Positions 1 through 8,461 of a stretch of 64,000 bases of DNA are shown in pieces (position 1 is the stretch's first letter; each line of letters starts with the position of its first letter). The DNA lies in the NCBI GenBank assembly GCA_002359215.1, contig DEMN01000013.1, positions 211,146-275,145 of the forward strand. The letters are read 5' to 3'. The position numbers were made by a program, and so were the translations under genes. The notes below the pieces were generated by a model. That model was not told the DNA's origin and did no database searches. It saw only the letters and a program-made list of their open reading frames with translations. Source of the DNA: Flavobacteriales bacterium UBA2669. GTDB lineage: Bacteria; Bacteroidota; Bacteroidia; Flavobacteriales_E; Vicingaceae.

Positions 1-1
1 A

Positions 2-1660
2 TTACCTACTGCTTACGATTATATCCGATTAGGTCACCCCTTATCTTCTGTATTAGAATGGGCGATTGCTAAACTAAATAATGTGCCAGCGGCAAATGTC
101 ATTAGTTTTTCATCTAGAACAATTCCTGTTTTAGCAGTGCTAAGAAAAAATTTATTCGAAAAGAAGAACACCCAACTTATTTACACCGGTGAATTACCTG
201 CTTATTTTGATACAGCAACCCTAAAGCGTGTTTATGGTTATCAGTTTGAATTAAAACAGGTGAATAATGTAACAGAAATTCCTGAATTTAATGGCAGTAC
301 CATTTTTATTTCACAGCAAAAAGAAATAAGTAAAATTGATCTCCACCCTAACATTGATTTTTTTATCAGCATTCATCCTCAATGGGGAAGTATTTTATTG
401 GTAAATGGTAAGCAAAACGAAAGGTACATCTCAGAAATTCAGCATGTAAGAAGAAGAGAAACCATTGCCATGACACCAGCCAATTGTTTTTCTGCCTTAC
501 AACAATTAATAGGAGAATCTGCTACTACTGAAGTAAACAATCTTGAAGCCAACAAAGCAAGTGTTATCGCTTCCATTAAAAAAATTACTGGAACTAGTAA
601 AAATGCACTATTGGGTTCTTCCGGATTATCTATTCAATACGCCATTATGATGGGACTAATTGACGATGCTCTCGAAAAACACCCGGGAAAGGCTATCCAT
701 ATTGTTGTTCCTCCAAATTGTTATGGTGGCACCAACGACCAAGCCAGAAGAGTTGCTGCTTGCTTAGAAAATGTTGAAGTGGTAGATTTACCCGTTGATG
801 GTAACCACAATATGGTTGAAAGCACCAATATTGTATTGGAACAAGCGGCAGCAGCAGATGCTGTTCCTTTCATTATTGCAGAAATTCCTACCAACCCAAG
901 AGTTGAAGTGCCCGATCTTTTAAAATTAAGAGACGTGTTAAGTCAACCACGTAAAACCGCTACAGGCAATGTAGCTATCGACCCTGTTTTTATTTTAGAC
1001 CAAACTTTTTGCCCCAATGTACAATTCTTAGCTGAAGATGGAATACTCTCTACCATCAGATCCATTTCTTATGTTAGTGGTTCTAAATTTCCAAGTGGAG
1101 GGAAATGTACTGCCGGTTATTGTGTAGCCAACAAAAAAGCGGAAACCTTGTTGGATAAAATAGAAAAGCATCTCATACTTTGCGATAACGAAGCAACAGC
1201 ACTTCAAGTGGAGATATTAGCCAAGCAAATTCCTTCTATGAATCAACGCATTAAAGATGCTTATAAAAATACCCGCGAATTGGTCAACTTTATTAAAAAA
1301 ACTTTGCCAACTGCAAAAATCAACTTTGTTTCAGAAGCATTAGCCAATGAAGGATTTACTCCATCTGTTTTTTCATTAGATCTTCCTACCAAAGGCAATA
1401 CAGATGAAGAAAGAGAAGTGTATAAAAGAGCGTTAAATCAAAAACTAATCGATATGATGATTAGTGAAATACCTAACGAGAGCAAATACTGTGTAAGCTA
1501 TGGTCAGCTAAAAGGTTGTTATTGGACCATACCTGCAACATCTACTCAAGGTACCACTAAAGAAGACGACAAAGATTATATTGCCCGAGTATCTGTATCT
1601 CCCGATTTAGACCTTGAACTTCATAAAAAAGTCTTTTTAGATTTTGTAAAGCAAATTTGA
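2..1660 (+). CDS. PLP-dependent Cys/Met-metabolism-type enzyme, 5' truncated
   Basis: The reading frame is open to the left edge: translating from base 2 gives a continuous protein-like stretch (PTAYDYIRLGHPLSSVLEW) ahead of the first GTG at 83, so the true start lies outside the window and the GTG is internal. About 550 residues are present. The fold type I aminotransferase superfamily is suggested by an SGSKFPSGGKCTAGY segment, whose lysine is the probable Schiff-base residue, and by an ILDQTFCPN segment where the cofactor-binding aspartate is expected. The overall look is that of the Cys/Met metabolism PLP family (cystathionine gamma-synthase relatives), but the protein is longer than the usual 380-400 residues and carries an extra N-terminal region. 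The substrate cannot be told. It ends 144 bases before the TonB receptor gene; no clear terminator is visible in that gap. Confidence 0.7.
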   Translation, partial: LPTAYDYIRLGHPLSSVLEWAIAKLNNVPAANVISFSSRTIPVLAVLRKNLFEKKNTQLIYTGELPAYFDTATLKRVYGYQFELKQVNNVTEIPEFNGSTIFISQQKEISKIDLHPNIDFFISIHPQWGSILLVNGKQNERYISEIQHVRRRETIAMTPANCFSALQQLIGESATTEVNNLEANKASVIASIKKITGTSKNALLGSSGLSIQYAIMMGLIDDALEKHPGKAIHIVVPPNCYGGTNDQARRVAACLENVEVVDLPVDGNHNMVESTNIVLEQAAAADAVPFIIAEIPTNPRVEVPDLLKLRDVLSQPRKTATGNVAIDPVFILDQTFCPNVQFLAEDGILSTIRSISYVSGSKFPSGGKCTAGYCVANKKAETLLDKIEKHLILCDNEATALQVEILAKQIPSMNQRIKDAYKNTRELVNFIKKTLPTAKINFVSEALANEGFTPSVFSLDLPTKGNTDEEREVYKRALNQKLIDMMISEIPNESKYCVSYGQLKGCYWTIPATSTQGTTKEDDKDYIARVSVSPDLDLELHKKVFLDFVKQI

Positions 1661-1742
1661 TGGTGGTGGAAATGGTATTTTTCAGTTTAAACCTTAAACT
1701 TTCATACTACCAAGCACAATAAGCAACACAATAAACAGTTAA

Positions 1743-1771
1743 TTGGCATTATAGTTTTTTATGTAGTTTTG
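1743..1771 (+). promoter_or_regulatory. Bacteroidota-type promoter before the TonB receptor
   Basis: A TTG at 1743-1745 and TAGTTTTG at 1764-1771 are 18 bases apart. This fits the Bacteroidota primary sigma factor pattern (TTG at -33, TAnnTTTG at -7). The inferred transcript start is about 30 bases before the TTG start codon at 1805. Confidence 0.6.
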
Positions 1772-1804
1772 CTTTCTTAAAAAAAGCATAAGCAAAGGAA
1801 TAAA

Positions 1805-4342
1805 TTGAGTTTTAAGCATCTTATATATTTTTTTTTATTGTTGACAATTCCTGCTGTTGGAGTTTCGCAAACTGCAACCGTTTCGGGTAAGCTAAAAAAT
1901 GCTAAGAACGAGCCGCTTGAAAATGCTTCTATATCAATAATCGGAAGTAGTAAAGGTGTTAAATCATCTCCTGACGGAAGTTACTCTCTAACTATTCCAG
2001 CCAATACCAATGTGACTATCGGTATTACTTATGTTGGCTTTAAAACCATAAAAAAATCGTTTAACCTTGCTCCTAATCAGGTAGAAGAATATTCTCCAAC
2101 AATGGAAATTAATGTGGTAAATATCGATGGTTTTGAAGTAAGTGAAGAAGGTAATCGTTCTACCACGATGAAAAAAATAGACCCTAATTTACTCAACTCA
2201 CTCGCCAATCCTTCAGGCTCTTTCGAAGCAATTTTAAAAACCTTTCCGGGAGTTAATTCCAACAACGAATTGAGCTCTCAATACTCAGTAAGAGGTGGTA
2301 ACTTTGATGAAAACTTAGTATATGTGAATGATATTGAAGTCTATCGTCCTTTTTTAATCCGCTCGGGACGACAAGAAGGGTTGAGCTTTATCAACTCCAA
2401 CATGGTAGACAATGTATCATTTTCAGCAGGAGGTTTTGAAGCCAAATATGGTGATAAAATGTCTTCGGTGCTTGATGTGCACTACAAAGAACCAGATGAG
2501 TTTGCCGGCTCAGGAACACTTAGTCTGCAAGGTGCCGAACTGCATATTGAAGGTGCCAGCAAAAACCACCGATTTACTCACATTACCGGAACCCGATTTA
2601 GAAGTAATCAATACGTATTACAAAGCTTAGATACGGATGGAGAATATCGCCCCATTTTTATGGATATACAAACTTACCTAACTTATGATATCTCAGAAAA
2701 ATGGGAAATTGGATTTTTAGGAAATATAGCACTCAACAGGTATAATTTTATTCCTCAAAACAGACAAACAGAGTTTGGAACAATAAACGAAGCCCTACAA
2801 CTTTCCGTATTTTTTGATGGTCAGGAAATAGACCAATTCCAAACTTATTTTGGAGCAATTTCTAACACATTTAGACCTAAAGAAAACATTGAATTAAAAT
2901 TTATTACCTCAGCCTTTAGCTCTTTAGAAGACGAATCTCTTGATATTGAAGGAGCTTACAGAATTAGTGAATTAGAAAGAGATTTGGGCAGCGACAATTT
3001 TGGTGAAGTTAAATTCGATAGAGGTGTTGGCACTTTTTTCGACCATGCCAGAAACAGACTTGATGCAGCAGTGCTGAACTTAGAACACAAAGGGAAAATT
3101 GTAAAGCAACGCCACACCACTTTTTGGGGAGTTAAATACCAACGAGAAATGATTACCGACAAATTAAGCGAATGGGCTTTTGTTGATTCTGCAGGATATT
3201 TCACTCCTCGTCCACAAGATTCTATAGGTTACACCAACCCTGCTGCTCAGGGCGAACAATTGTTGGAACTTAGAGAAGTATTAAAAACAGATATTTCTTT
3301 AAATAGCAATAGATACAATGCCTATTTACAACGCTCGTGGCAATGGGAAAAAGATACTGTTGGCTATACTTTTACGCTCGGTGGCAGAGTAGCTTATTGG
3401 GATTTTAATAATGAATTTTTATTTAGCCCAAGGGCAGGATTTTCTATAAAACCTAATTGGAAAAAAGATTTTCTCTTCAGACTTTCCGGAGGGGTTTATT
3501 ATCAACCGCCTTTCTACAGAGAAATGAGAGATTTAGATGGAATTGTTAATCCTGATATAAAGTCTCAAGCTTCTTACCAAGCAGTATTGGCTTCCGATTA
3601 CAACTTTAAGGCATGGGAAAGACCTTTTAAATTAACCACTGAAGTGTATTACAAACACATGAAAAACGTTATTCCTTATCAGATAGATAATGTTAGGATT
3701 CGCTATTTTGCTACCAATAATGCCAATGCTTATGCCACAGGTATAGATTTTAAAATTAATGGTGAATTTGTGAAAGGAGTTGAATCTTGGTTCAGCATGT
3801 CGGTTATGAAAACTGCCGAAGATTTGGTAGATGACTTTTATTTTGTTGACATCAATAGCGATGGCGAAGAAATTGTTTATGGTTATACTGAAAATGATAC
3901 TCCCGTAGAAACCAAAAGAGTTGAACCCGGCTATATTCCTCGTCCTACGGACCAACGCTTTAGCTTTAGCTTATTTTTTCAAGATTATATCCCAAAACTA
4001 CCTAGTTTTAAAATGAATATTTCGTTGCATTACGCTACAGGATTACCTTTCGGTCCACCACAATCTAGAAACAGATATGAAGCAACTTTACGAATTCCTC
4101 CTTACCGAAGAGTTGATTTAGGTTTTTCTTACCATGCTAAATCTGCTGAAAAACAACTGAAAGGCAAAAATCCTATCAACACTTTTAACAACATATGGGT
4201 AAGCTTAGAAGTATTCAATTTATTACAAATCAACAATGTAATTTCTTATGTTTGGATAGAAGATGTTACCGGAAGAAATTATGCTGTACCTAATTTCCTA
4301 ACTTCTCGTCAGTTAAACCTAAAAATTCATTTCGATTTTTAA
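1805..4342 (+). CDS. TonB-dependent receptor with carboxypeptidase-regulatory-like N-domain
   Basis: An 845-residue outer-membrane receptor. Residues 1-21 are a signal peptide ending VGVSQ. Residues about 23-105 form a CarboxypepD_reg-like beta-sandwich (TVSGKLKNAKNEPLENASI). A plug domain follows at about 125-235 (YSVRGGNFDENLVYVNDIEVYR), and the rest is a beta-barrel ending in an aromatic residue (LKIHFDF). Proteins of this plan import ligands too big for porins, powered by TonB-ExbBD. The length is below that of SusC-type receptors (about 1000 residues), and no SusD-type lipoprotein gene is adjacent, so a glycan-uptake role is not supported; the ligand is unknown. The start is TTG, with a consensus promoter just upstream. 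The next gene begins 5 bases after the stop, so they are probably co-transcribed. Confidence 0.88.
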   Translation: MSFKHLIYFFLLLTIPAVGVSQTATVSGKLKNAKNEPLENASISIIGSSKGVKSSPDGSYSLTIPANTNVTIGITYVGFKTIKKSFNLAPNQVEEYSPTMEINVVNIDGFEVSEEGNRSTTMKKIDPNLLNSLANPSGSFEAILKTFPGVNSNNELSSQYSVRGGNFDENLVYVNDIEVYRPFLIRSGRQEGLSFINSNMVDNVSFSAGGFEAKYGDKMSSVLDVHYKEPDEFAGSGTLSLQGAELHIEGASKNHRFTHITGTRFRSNQYVLQSLDTDGEYRPIFMDIQTYLTYDISEKWEIGFLGNIALNRYNFIPQNRQTEFGTINEALQLSVFFDGQEIDQFQTYFGAISNTFRPKENIELKFITSAFSSLEDESLDIEGAYRISELERDLGSDNFGEVKFDRGVGTFFDHARNRLDAAVLNLEHKGKIVKQRHTTFWGVKYQREMITDKLSEWAFVDSAGYFTPRPQDSIGYTNPAAQGEQLLELREVLKTDISLNSNRYNAYLQRSWQWEKDTVGYTFTLGGRVAYWDFNNEFLFSPRAGFSIKPNWKKDFLFRLSGGVYYQPPFYREMRDLDGIVNPDIKSQASYQAVLASDYNFKAWERPFKLTTEVYYKHMKNVIPYQIDNVRIRYFATNNANAYATGIDFKINGEFVKGVESWFSMSVMKTAEDLVDDFYFVDINSDGEEIVYGYTENDTPVETKRVEPGYIPRPTDQRFSFSLFFQDYIPKLPSFKMNISLHYATGLPFGPPQSRNRYEATLRIPPYRRVDLGFSYHAKSAEKQLKGKNPINTFNNIWVSLEVFNLLQINNVISYVWIEDVTGRNYAVPNFLTSRQLNLKIHFDF

Positions 4343-4347
4343 TTTTT

Positions 4348-4902
4348 ATGAGCGACAATTTTTTTCCAATAATTGTAAATGAAAAATTAGCCGAAACAGG
4401 AATTAATAATAAATTTTTTCTGTTTTTATTTCGTGCTACCCGAATTCCTCCGCATATCGGACTTATTTTTAATGGTAAAGTATATGATATTACTTTGGTT
4501 GGTCCCAACTTAGGAACTGATGCTGTTACTTTTATTTCTACGGTAAAGAAAAAATATACCAAAACCTTATTTATAGAGCTAAACAAACCCAATTTTTCAG
4601 CAACTGAAATTGAAGCCACCTTATTGGAAGCCATGAAAAAATTCAATAATGTTTCTCAAGAAAACAGTTGCCTCTCTCCTATCAAAACAGCTTTTAAACA
4701 GCTTTTTGATATACAAATGGATGAAGTAAATTATATTTTTGATTTAATTCCGCTACTCTATCAAAAAAATATTGTTCAGCACATTTTTCATTTAAATTTA
4801 GAAAGAAACCTTCAAGAAAATACCTTTTATTTGCAAACCTATAATCAAAATGATATACAACAATCTATAAAAGCATTAAACAGAGTAAATGGGATATGTT
4901 AG
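4348..4902 (+). CDS. Conserved protein, possibly permuted NlpC/P60 (papain-like) fold
   Basis: A 184-residue protein without signal peptide or membrane segment. I do not recognise it as a named family. Its order of elements resembles circularly permuted papain-like (YiiX/NlpC-P60-type) proteins. A histidine opens a beta-strand (PPHIGLIFNGKVYD, His36), further strands and a helix follow (FSATEIEATLLEAMKKF), and a cysteine starts a second helix (ENSCLSPIKTAF, Cys108). In that fold the His/Cys pair is catalytic. This is inference from pattern only. It sits 5 bases after the TonB receptor and overlaps the GNAT gene by 7 bases (GATATGTTAG junction), so the three are probably one transcript. A cytosolic role is likely given the lack of an export signal. 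Confidence 0.6.
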   Translation: MSDNFFPIIVNEKLAETGINNKFFLFLFRATRIPPHIGLIFNGKVYDITLVGPNLGTDAVTFISTVKKKYTKTLFIELNKPNFSATEIEATLLEAMKKFNNVSQENSCLSPIKTAFKQLFDIQMDEVNYIFDLIPLLYQKNIVQHIFHLNLERNLQENTFYLQTYNQNDIQQSIKALNRVNGIC

Positions 4903-5405
4903 TTGGTAAAAAAATATTTCTGCGTGCTGTACTTCCAATAGATGTAGAAAAATTGTTGGAATGGGAAAATGATACTGAAAATTGGGAAGTTAGCAGTACT
5001 GAAACCATGTTTACCAGAGAAGAAATAGTTTTTTTTGTAGCTTCCAAACAGCAAATAGAAACCCACGGGCAAACTCGATTTATGATTTGTTTAGAAACAG
5101 AAGAAAACACTATTGGCTGTATAGATTTGTTTGATTTTAATGCTGAAGAAAAAAAAATTGGCGTAGGCATACTTATAGGAGAAAAGCAACACAGAAGGAA
5201 AGGATACGCAAAAGAAGCATTGTGTTTATTAAGCAATTTTTGTTTCAACAAATTGGCTATTTCAACCATTTTTTCAGAAATTTTAGAAAGTAACACCTCT
5301 AGCATTCGCTTATTTGAAAGTTGTGGATTTGTTTTTAAGAAAACCAACCTACGCAACGGAAAAACAATGAGGTATTATGAATTGAATCCTTCAACTGAAA
5401 ATTGA
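4896..5405 (+). CDS. GNAT family N-acetyltransferase (RimJ/RimL-like)
   Basis: A 169-residue acetyltransferase of the GNAT superfamily, which moves an acetyl group from acetyl-CoA to an amine. The acetyl-CoA-binding motif A is visible as GVGILIGEKQHRRKGYAKEAL (about residues 87-107), with the R-R-K-G-Y-A pyrophosphate loop. A C-terminal NTSSIRLFESCGF segment is typical of the RimJ/RimL branch, some members of which acetylate ribosomal proteins while others act on antibiotics or polyamines. The substrate cannot be assigned. It overlaps the end of the preceding gene by 7 bases, suggesting translational coupling. It is followed by two short inverted repeats and the promoter of the SlyD-like gene. 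Confidence 0.85.
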   Translation: MLVGKKIFLRAVLPIDVEKLLEWENDTENWEVSSTETMFTREEIVFFVASKQQIETHGQTRFMICLETEENTIGCIDLFDFNAEEKKIGVGILIGEKQHRRKGYAKEALCLLSNFCFNKLAISTIFSEILESNTSSIRLFESCGFVFKKTNLRNGKTMRYYELNPSTEN

Positions 5406-5434
5406 GCATAAACAAAAATTTAATTCCTTAAAAA

Positions 5435-5469
5435 GTGGGTTTCCCACCTAAAATTTGGTCACCCAAATT
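5435..5469. promoter_or_regulatory. Two adjacent inverted repeats upstream of slyD
   Basis: GTGGG-TTT-CCCAC occupies 5435-5447. AATTTGG-TCAC-CCAAATT occupies 5452-5469, and its left arm contains the presumed -33 TTTG (5454-5457) of the slyD promoter. Neither is followed by a run of T, so these are better operator candidates than terminators for the GNAT gene. Confidence 0.35.
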
Positions 5470-5485
5470 ATTAGGAGTAACTTTG
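5454..5485 (+). promoter_or_regulatory. Promoter of slyD
   Basis: TTTG at 5454-5457 and TAACTTTG at 5478-5485, 20 bases apart, match the Bacteroidota -33/-7 pattern. The ATG at 5510 is 24 bases after the -7 box. Confidence 0.65.
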
Positions 5486-5509
5486 TATAAATCAAAAAAA
5501 TAAAATTTA

Positions 5510-5986
5510 ATGAGTACAAACAAAGTAATTGCAGTTTCTTATAACTTATATAGAGGTTCTGCAGAAGGCGAGTTAATCGAATCGACAGAAGGTAAAGAAC
5601 CTTTAAAATTTTTATCGGGTGCAGGTCAAATGATTCCTGATTTTGAAAATAATATCGTAAATCTTAAAGAAGGAGATGAGTTTTCTTTCGGAATTAAAGC
5701 AGAAAATGCTTATGGTTCAAGAACAGATGAAGCTATTATTGAGTTACCTCAAGATATCTTTAAAAAAGACGGACAATTAGTTCCTGAAGTAGTTGTAGAT
5801 AACGTTTTACCACTACAAGATCAAAATGGAAATGTAGTTCCTGCAAAAGTAGTATCTATTAATGATGCAACTATTACAGTTGATGTTAATCATCCATTGG
5901 CAGACCAAGATTTACATTTTACTGGTAAAGTAATTGAAACGAGAGTAGCTACAGCTGAAGAGCTTGATCACGGACATGCTCACTAA
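5510..5986 (+). CDS. slyD: FKBP-type peptidyl-prolyl isomerase, SlyD-like
   Basis: A 158-residue cytoplasmic prolyl isomerase and chaperone. The FKBP half opens with VIAVSYNLY and GELIESTEGKEPLKFLSGAGQMIPDFE (active-site wall). An insert-in-flap region follows at about residues 70-120 (AYGSRTDEAIIELPQDIF). The SlyD signature is NHPLADQDLHFTGKV. The protein ends in a short His-containing tail (HGHAH), much less elaborate than the metal-binding tail of the Escherichia coli protein, so nickel delivery is uncertain. It has its own consensus promoter and a strong terminator at 6011-6044, so it appears monocistronic. Confidence 0.9.
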   Translation: MSTNKVIAVSYNLYRGSAEGELIESTEGKEPLKFLSGAGQMIPDFENNIVNLKEGDEFSFGIKAENAYGSRTDEAIIELPQDIFKKDGQLVPEVVVDNVLPLQDQNGNVVPAKVVSINDATITVDVNHPLADQDLHFTGKVIETRVATAEELDHGHAH

Positions 5987-6010
5987 TTCAAACAAAACAA
6001 CAAGTAACAA

Positions 6011-6044
6011 AAAAGCAACTAAAAAATTTTAGTTGCTTTTTTTT
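6011..6044. terminator. Bidirectional intrinsic terminator
   Basis: A perfect stem AAAAGCAACTAAAA / TTTTAGTTGCTTTT (6011-6024 with 6027-6040) is followed by T on the + strand and flanked by A on the other side. It can end slyD transcripts and also those of the convergent gene stopping at 6043, whose stop codon lies within the T-tract. Confidence 0.85.
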
Positions 6045-6909
6045 ATTTCAATGGGTCATTCCAGTTTTTATCTTTCGCTGATTTATCCAGTTGGATTTTC
6101 ACATCTTTTTCATACGTCCATTTATTTTTATTAAGAGTTAACGCATCAAAAGTATCTAATGCCGGACCATAATATTCGTAAATTCCTTTCACCCTTGAAC
6201 TAGACGGAACCAAAAAATCGAAAATAATTTGCTGTTGTTTTGGATGGTATTTCAACGACATGCTAGCATTTTTTGAATATTCGAAAATTACCCTGCGTTG
6301 TGTTCTTTTTTCCATTTTAAAAATAGGAGCTCCCAACTTAATATTTCCTTTATTATCCACCACAATTACATCTATCACTTTTTTGTTGGTCATTAAATTA
6401 TTTCCATCCCAACCCAAAACAGTATAATAGTCCTCCCCTATTTTCTTATCATGAATAATTTCATAATACAAAGCTCCAAACCATGTATTAGGTGTAAATG
6501 TTTTCGTTTCTAACTTATCTAATTCCGCAGATTTATCTACTAACTCAGTAACTATCACCTTTTCATCGGCTGTTTTAAACTGAGTAAAGGCAAAGTAAGT
6601 GTAAGTGCCATCTGTATGCGGTAACGTCCAGTTGTAAATTTTTAGTTGATGAGCTTTTAACACACTAATTTTCTCTACTTTACTAAAGTCCGCATCAAAC
6701 GAAGCATTGTTGGTTAACACTTCCTCTAAAACAGCTTTAAATTTGGTATTAGCCGCTGCTTTTTGTTCGTCCGTACTGCTTTCTATAATTTCTTTACCAT
6801 ATTTATTTAGTGAATCTATTTCACTACTAAATAAACCGGGCAACTCTTGTGTTACTCCTAAAAACGGAAGTAATACAATTAGTAAAGTAAGTTTAATGTT
6901 ATTTATCAT
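6043..6909 (-). CDS. Secreted protein of unknown function
   Basis: A 288-residue protein with a signal peptide (residues 1-20, TLLIVLLPFLGVTQ). No cysteine lipobox, membrane segment or T9SS sorting domain follows, so a periplasmic location is likely. A charged helical stretch (about residues 30-65) precedes a beta-rich region with conserved-looking aromatic motifs (NTWFGALYYEIIH; YYTVLGWDGNNLMTNKKVIDVIVV). I know similar unnamed proteins in Flavobacteriia but no function. It lies downstream of the ferredoxin gene on the same strand, but a terminator at 6921-6958 separates them, so it is probably transcribed alone. A weak TATAGTTG box lies in the loop of that hairpin. Confidence 0.7.
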   Translation of the reverse strand: MINNIKLTLLIVLLPFLGVTQELPGLFSSEIDSLNKYGKEIIESSTDEQKAAANTKFKAVLEEVLTNNASFDADFSKVEKISVLKAHQLKIYNWTLPHTDGTYTYFAFTQFKTADEKVIVTELVDKSAELDKLETKTFTPNTWFGALYYEIIHDKKIGEDYYTVLGWDGNNLMTNKKVIDVIVVDNKGNIKLGAPIFKMEKRTQRRVIFEYSKNASMSLKYHPKQQQIIFDFLVPSSSRVKGIYEYYGPALDTFDALTLNKNKWTYEKDVKIQLDKSAKDKNWNDPLK

Positions 6910-6920
6910 GATATAAAATT

Positions 6921-6958
6921 AAAAACCGTGCATAACTTCTCAACTATACACGGTTTTT
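6921..6958 (-). terminator. Intrinsic terminator of the ferredoxin gene
   Basis: AAAAACCGTG (6921-6930) pairs perfectly with CACGGTTTTT (6949-6958) around an 18-base loop. Read on the minus strand the stem ends in a T-run 29 bases after the ferredoxin stop codon. Confidence 0.7.
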
Positions 6959-6986
6959 ATTTACCAATATTGTTCCACTTACAATT

Positions 6987-7334
6987 TTATAAGTGTAATC
7001 TGTCTTTTTTCGCTAACAATTCCTCTTCCGTTTCTCTAACATCTTCATCATCCACACAACAATCAACCGGACAAACTGCAGCACATTGAGGCTCATCATG
7101 GAAACCTTTACACTCTGTACATTTATCAGGTACAATGTAATAAAAATCCAAACTAACCGGTTCTTGAGCTTCATCAGCATTTACAGAGCTTCCGCTCATT
7201 AGCTGATAATCCCCTTTCACTTCAGTTCCATCACTTACTCTCCATTCATCACCACCTTCATAAATTGCATTGTTAGGACACTCTGGTTCACAAGCCCCAC
7301 AATTAATACATTCGTCTGTTATTATAATTGCCAT
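6987..7334 (-). CDS. 2[4Fe-4S] ferredoxin
   Basis: A 115-residue soluble electron carrier. The first cluster motif is C9-x2-C12-x2-C15-x3-C19-P. The second is C72-x2-C75-x8-C84-x3-C88-P, the spaced-out second motif of Allochromatium-type ferredoxins, with two further cysteines at 92 and 93. About 45 residues of acidic insert separate the motifs. The gene is divergent from the acyl-CoA reductase with only 53 bases between the start codons; in many Bacteroidota genomes this same pair is adjacent. The electron partner is unknown. A TATATTTG -7 box sits 34 bases before the ATG. Confidence 0.92.
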   Translation of the reverse strand: MAIIITDECINCGACEPECPNNAIYEGGDEWRVSDGTEVKGDYQLMSGSSVNADEAQEPVSLDFYYIVPDKCTECKGFHDEPQCAAVCPVDCCVDDEDVRETEEELLAKKDRLHL

Positions 7335-7364
7335 TTGTTATCAATTTTTATGTTCGTAATTTCG
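7334..7364 (+). promoter_or_regulatory. Promoter of the acyl-CoA reductase (TAnnTTCG variant)
   Basis: TTTG at 7334-7337 and TAATTTCG at 7357-7364 are 19 bases apart; the -7 box differs from TAnnTTTG at one position. The -33 overlaps the ferredoxin start codon, so the divergent promoters overlap. The proposed start at 7388 is 23 bases downstream. Confidence 0.45.
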
Positions 7365-7368
7365 CATG

Positions 7369-7376
7369 CAAATATA
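7369..7376 (-). promoter_or_regulatory. -7 box of the ferredoxin promoter
   Basis: TATATTTG on the minus strand, 34 bases before the ferredoxin ATG. No convincing -33 TTG is visible at the usual distance. Confidence 0.45.
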
Positions 7377-7387
7377 CGCAAACTTAT

Positions 7388-8452
7388 ATGAATTTGGATA
7401 CTAGAATTGCTGCTTTTATTGTTTTAGGGAAATTCCTCAAGCAATTTCATTCACTAGAAAAAACCTCAGAAAATCAGTCGCTTAACAAAATATTCTTTGA
7501 TGATTTTAATGATTTAATTTTAAGACAAAAAAGTTTAAACGGTTGGTTTACAGAAGAAAATGTCAGAAATGCTATTGGCGAAATTGCTGCTATGCTTAAG
7601 GCAGATGAATTAAAAAAATGGCTTGATACCTACTCCATTCCTGATGAAAATAATAGAAAAATTGGAGTAATAATGGCAGGAAATATTCCTTTGGTGGGTT
7701 TTCACGATTTTTTGAGTGTACTAATTTCCGGAAATGTTTTTATCGGGAAATGTGCTTCATCAGATAATACCTTAATTAAAAAAATTGCAGATGTTTTAAT
7801 ACACATCGACCCGGAATTTAAAGAGCGAATAATCTTTACGGAACAATTTAATAAAAACACTCCTGCTGATGCTTTTATAGCTACAGGAAGCAATAACTCT
7901 GCTCGTTATTTTGAATATTATTTCGGAAAATATCCATCTATTATCAGAAAAAACAGAAATAGTATAGCCATAATTAACGGAAAAGAAAGTAAAGAAGAAT
8001 TGGCTGAATTAGGGAAAGATATTTTTAATTATTTTGGATTGGGTTGCCGAAATGTTTCTAAGCTGTACGTTCCTAAAAATTATGACTTCACTCCATTTTT
8101 TGAAGCTATTTTTAACTTTCAGGAAGTGGTAAATAATAACAAATATGCCAATAATTACGATTACCACAAAGCCATCTATTTGCTAAATAGTGAACAACTT
8201 TTAGATAATAATTTTGTACTACTCAAAGAAGACAACAGTTTAAGCTCTCCGGTTGGAGTAATTTTCTACGAATATTATGATTCAATAGCCCAATTAGAAA
8301 AAGAAATACAAGCAAAATTAGAAGAAATACAATGTGTAGTTAGTCAAACAAAATTTACTTTTAAAACAGTTAATTTTGGAGCAGCTCAATCACCTCAACT
8401 ATGCGATTATGCTGATGGTGTTGACACTATGGCTTTTTTAAATCAATTATAA
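7388..8452 (+). CDS. Acyl-CoA reductase, LuxC-like
   Basis: A 354-residue protein related to the NAD(P)H-dependent fatty acyl-CoA reductase family (LuxC), itself in the aldehyde dehydrogenase superfamily. Family-type segments include GVIMAGNIPLVGFHDFLSVLISGN, DAFIATGSNNSARYFEYYF and the presumed catalytic cysteine region DIFNYFGLGCRNVSKLYVP. I start it at the ATG opening MNLDTRIAAF. A start 60 bases earlier is also open, but it would fall on the ferredoxin start codon and ahead of the promoter -7 box. It is 9 bases upstream of the RlmD-like gene and probably co-transcribed. The real substrate in Bacteroidota is not established to my knowledge. Confidence 0.82.
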   Translation: MNLDTRIAAFIVLGKFLKQFHSLEKTSENQSLNKIFFDDFNDLILRQKSLNGWFTEENVRNAIGEIAAMLKADELKKWLDTYSIPDENNRKIGVIMAGNIPLVGFHDFLSVLISGNVFIGKCASSDNTLIKKIADVLIHIDPEFKERIIFTEQFNKNTPADAFIATGSNNSARYFEYYFGKYPSIIRKNRNSIAIINGKESKEELAELGKDIFNYFGLGCRNVSKLYVPKNYDFTPFFEAIFNFQEVVNNNKYANNYDYHKAIYLLNSEQLLDNNFVLLKEDNSLSSPVGVIFYEYYDSIAQLEKEIQAKLEEIQCVVSQTKFTFKTVNFGAAQSPQLCDYADGVDTMAFLNQL

Positions 8453-8461
8453 AATAGTAAA

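Noticed and set aside
4865..5356. A 163-codon minus-strand frame opposite the GNAT gene
   Set aside because: The sense frame has clear acetyltransferase motifs; the antisense product is low-complexity and serine-rich.
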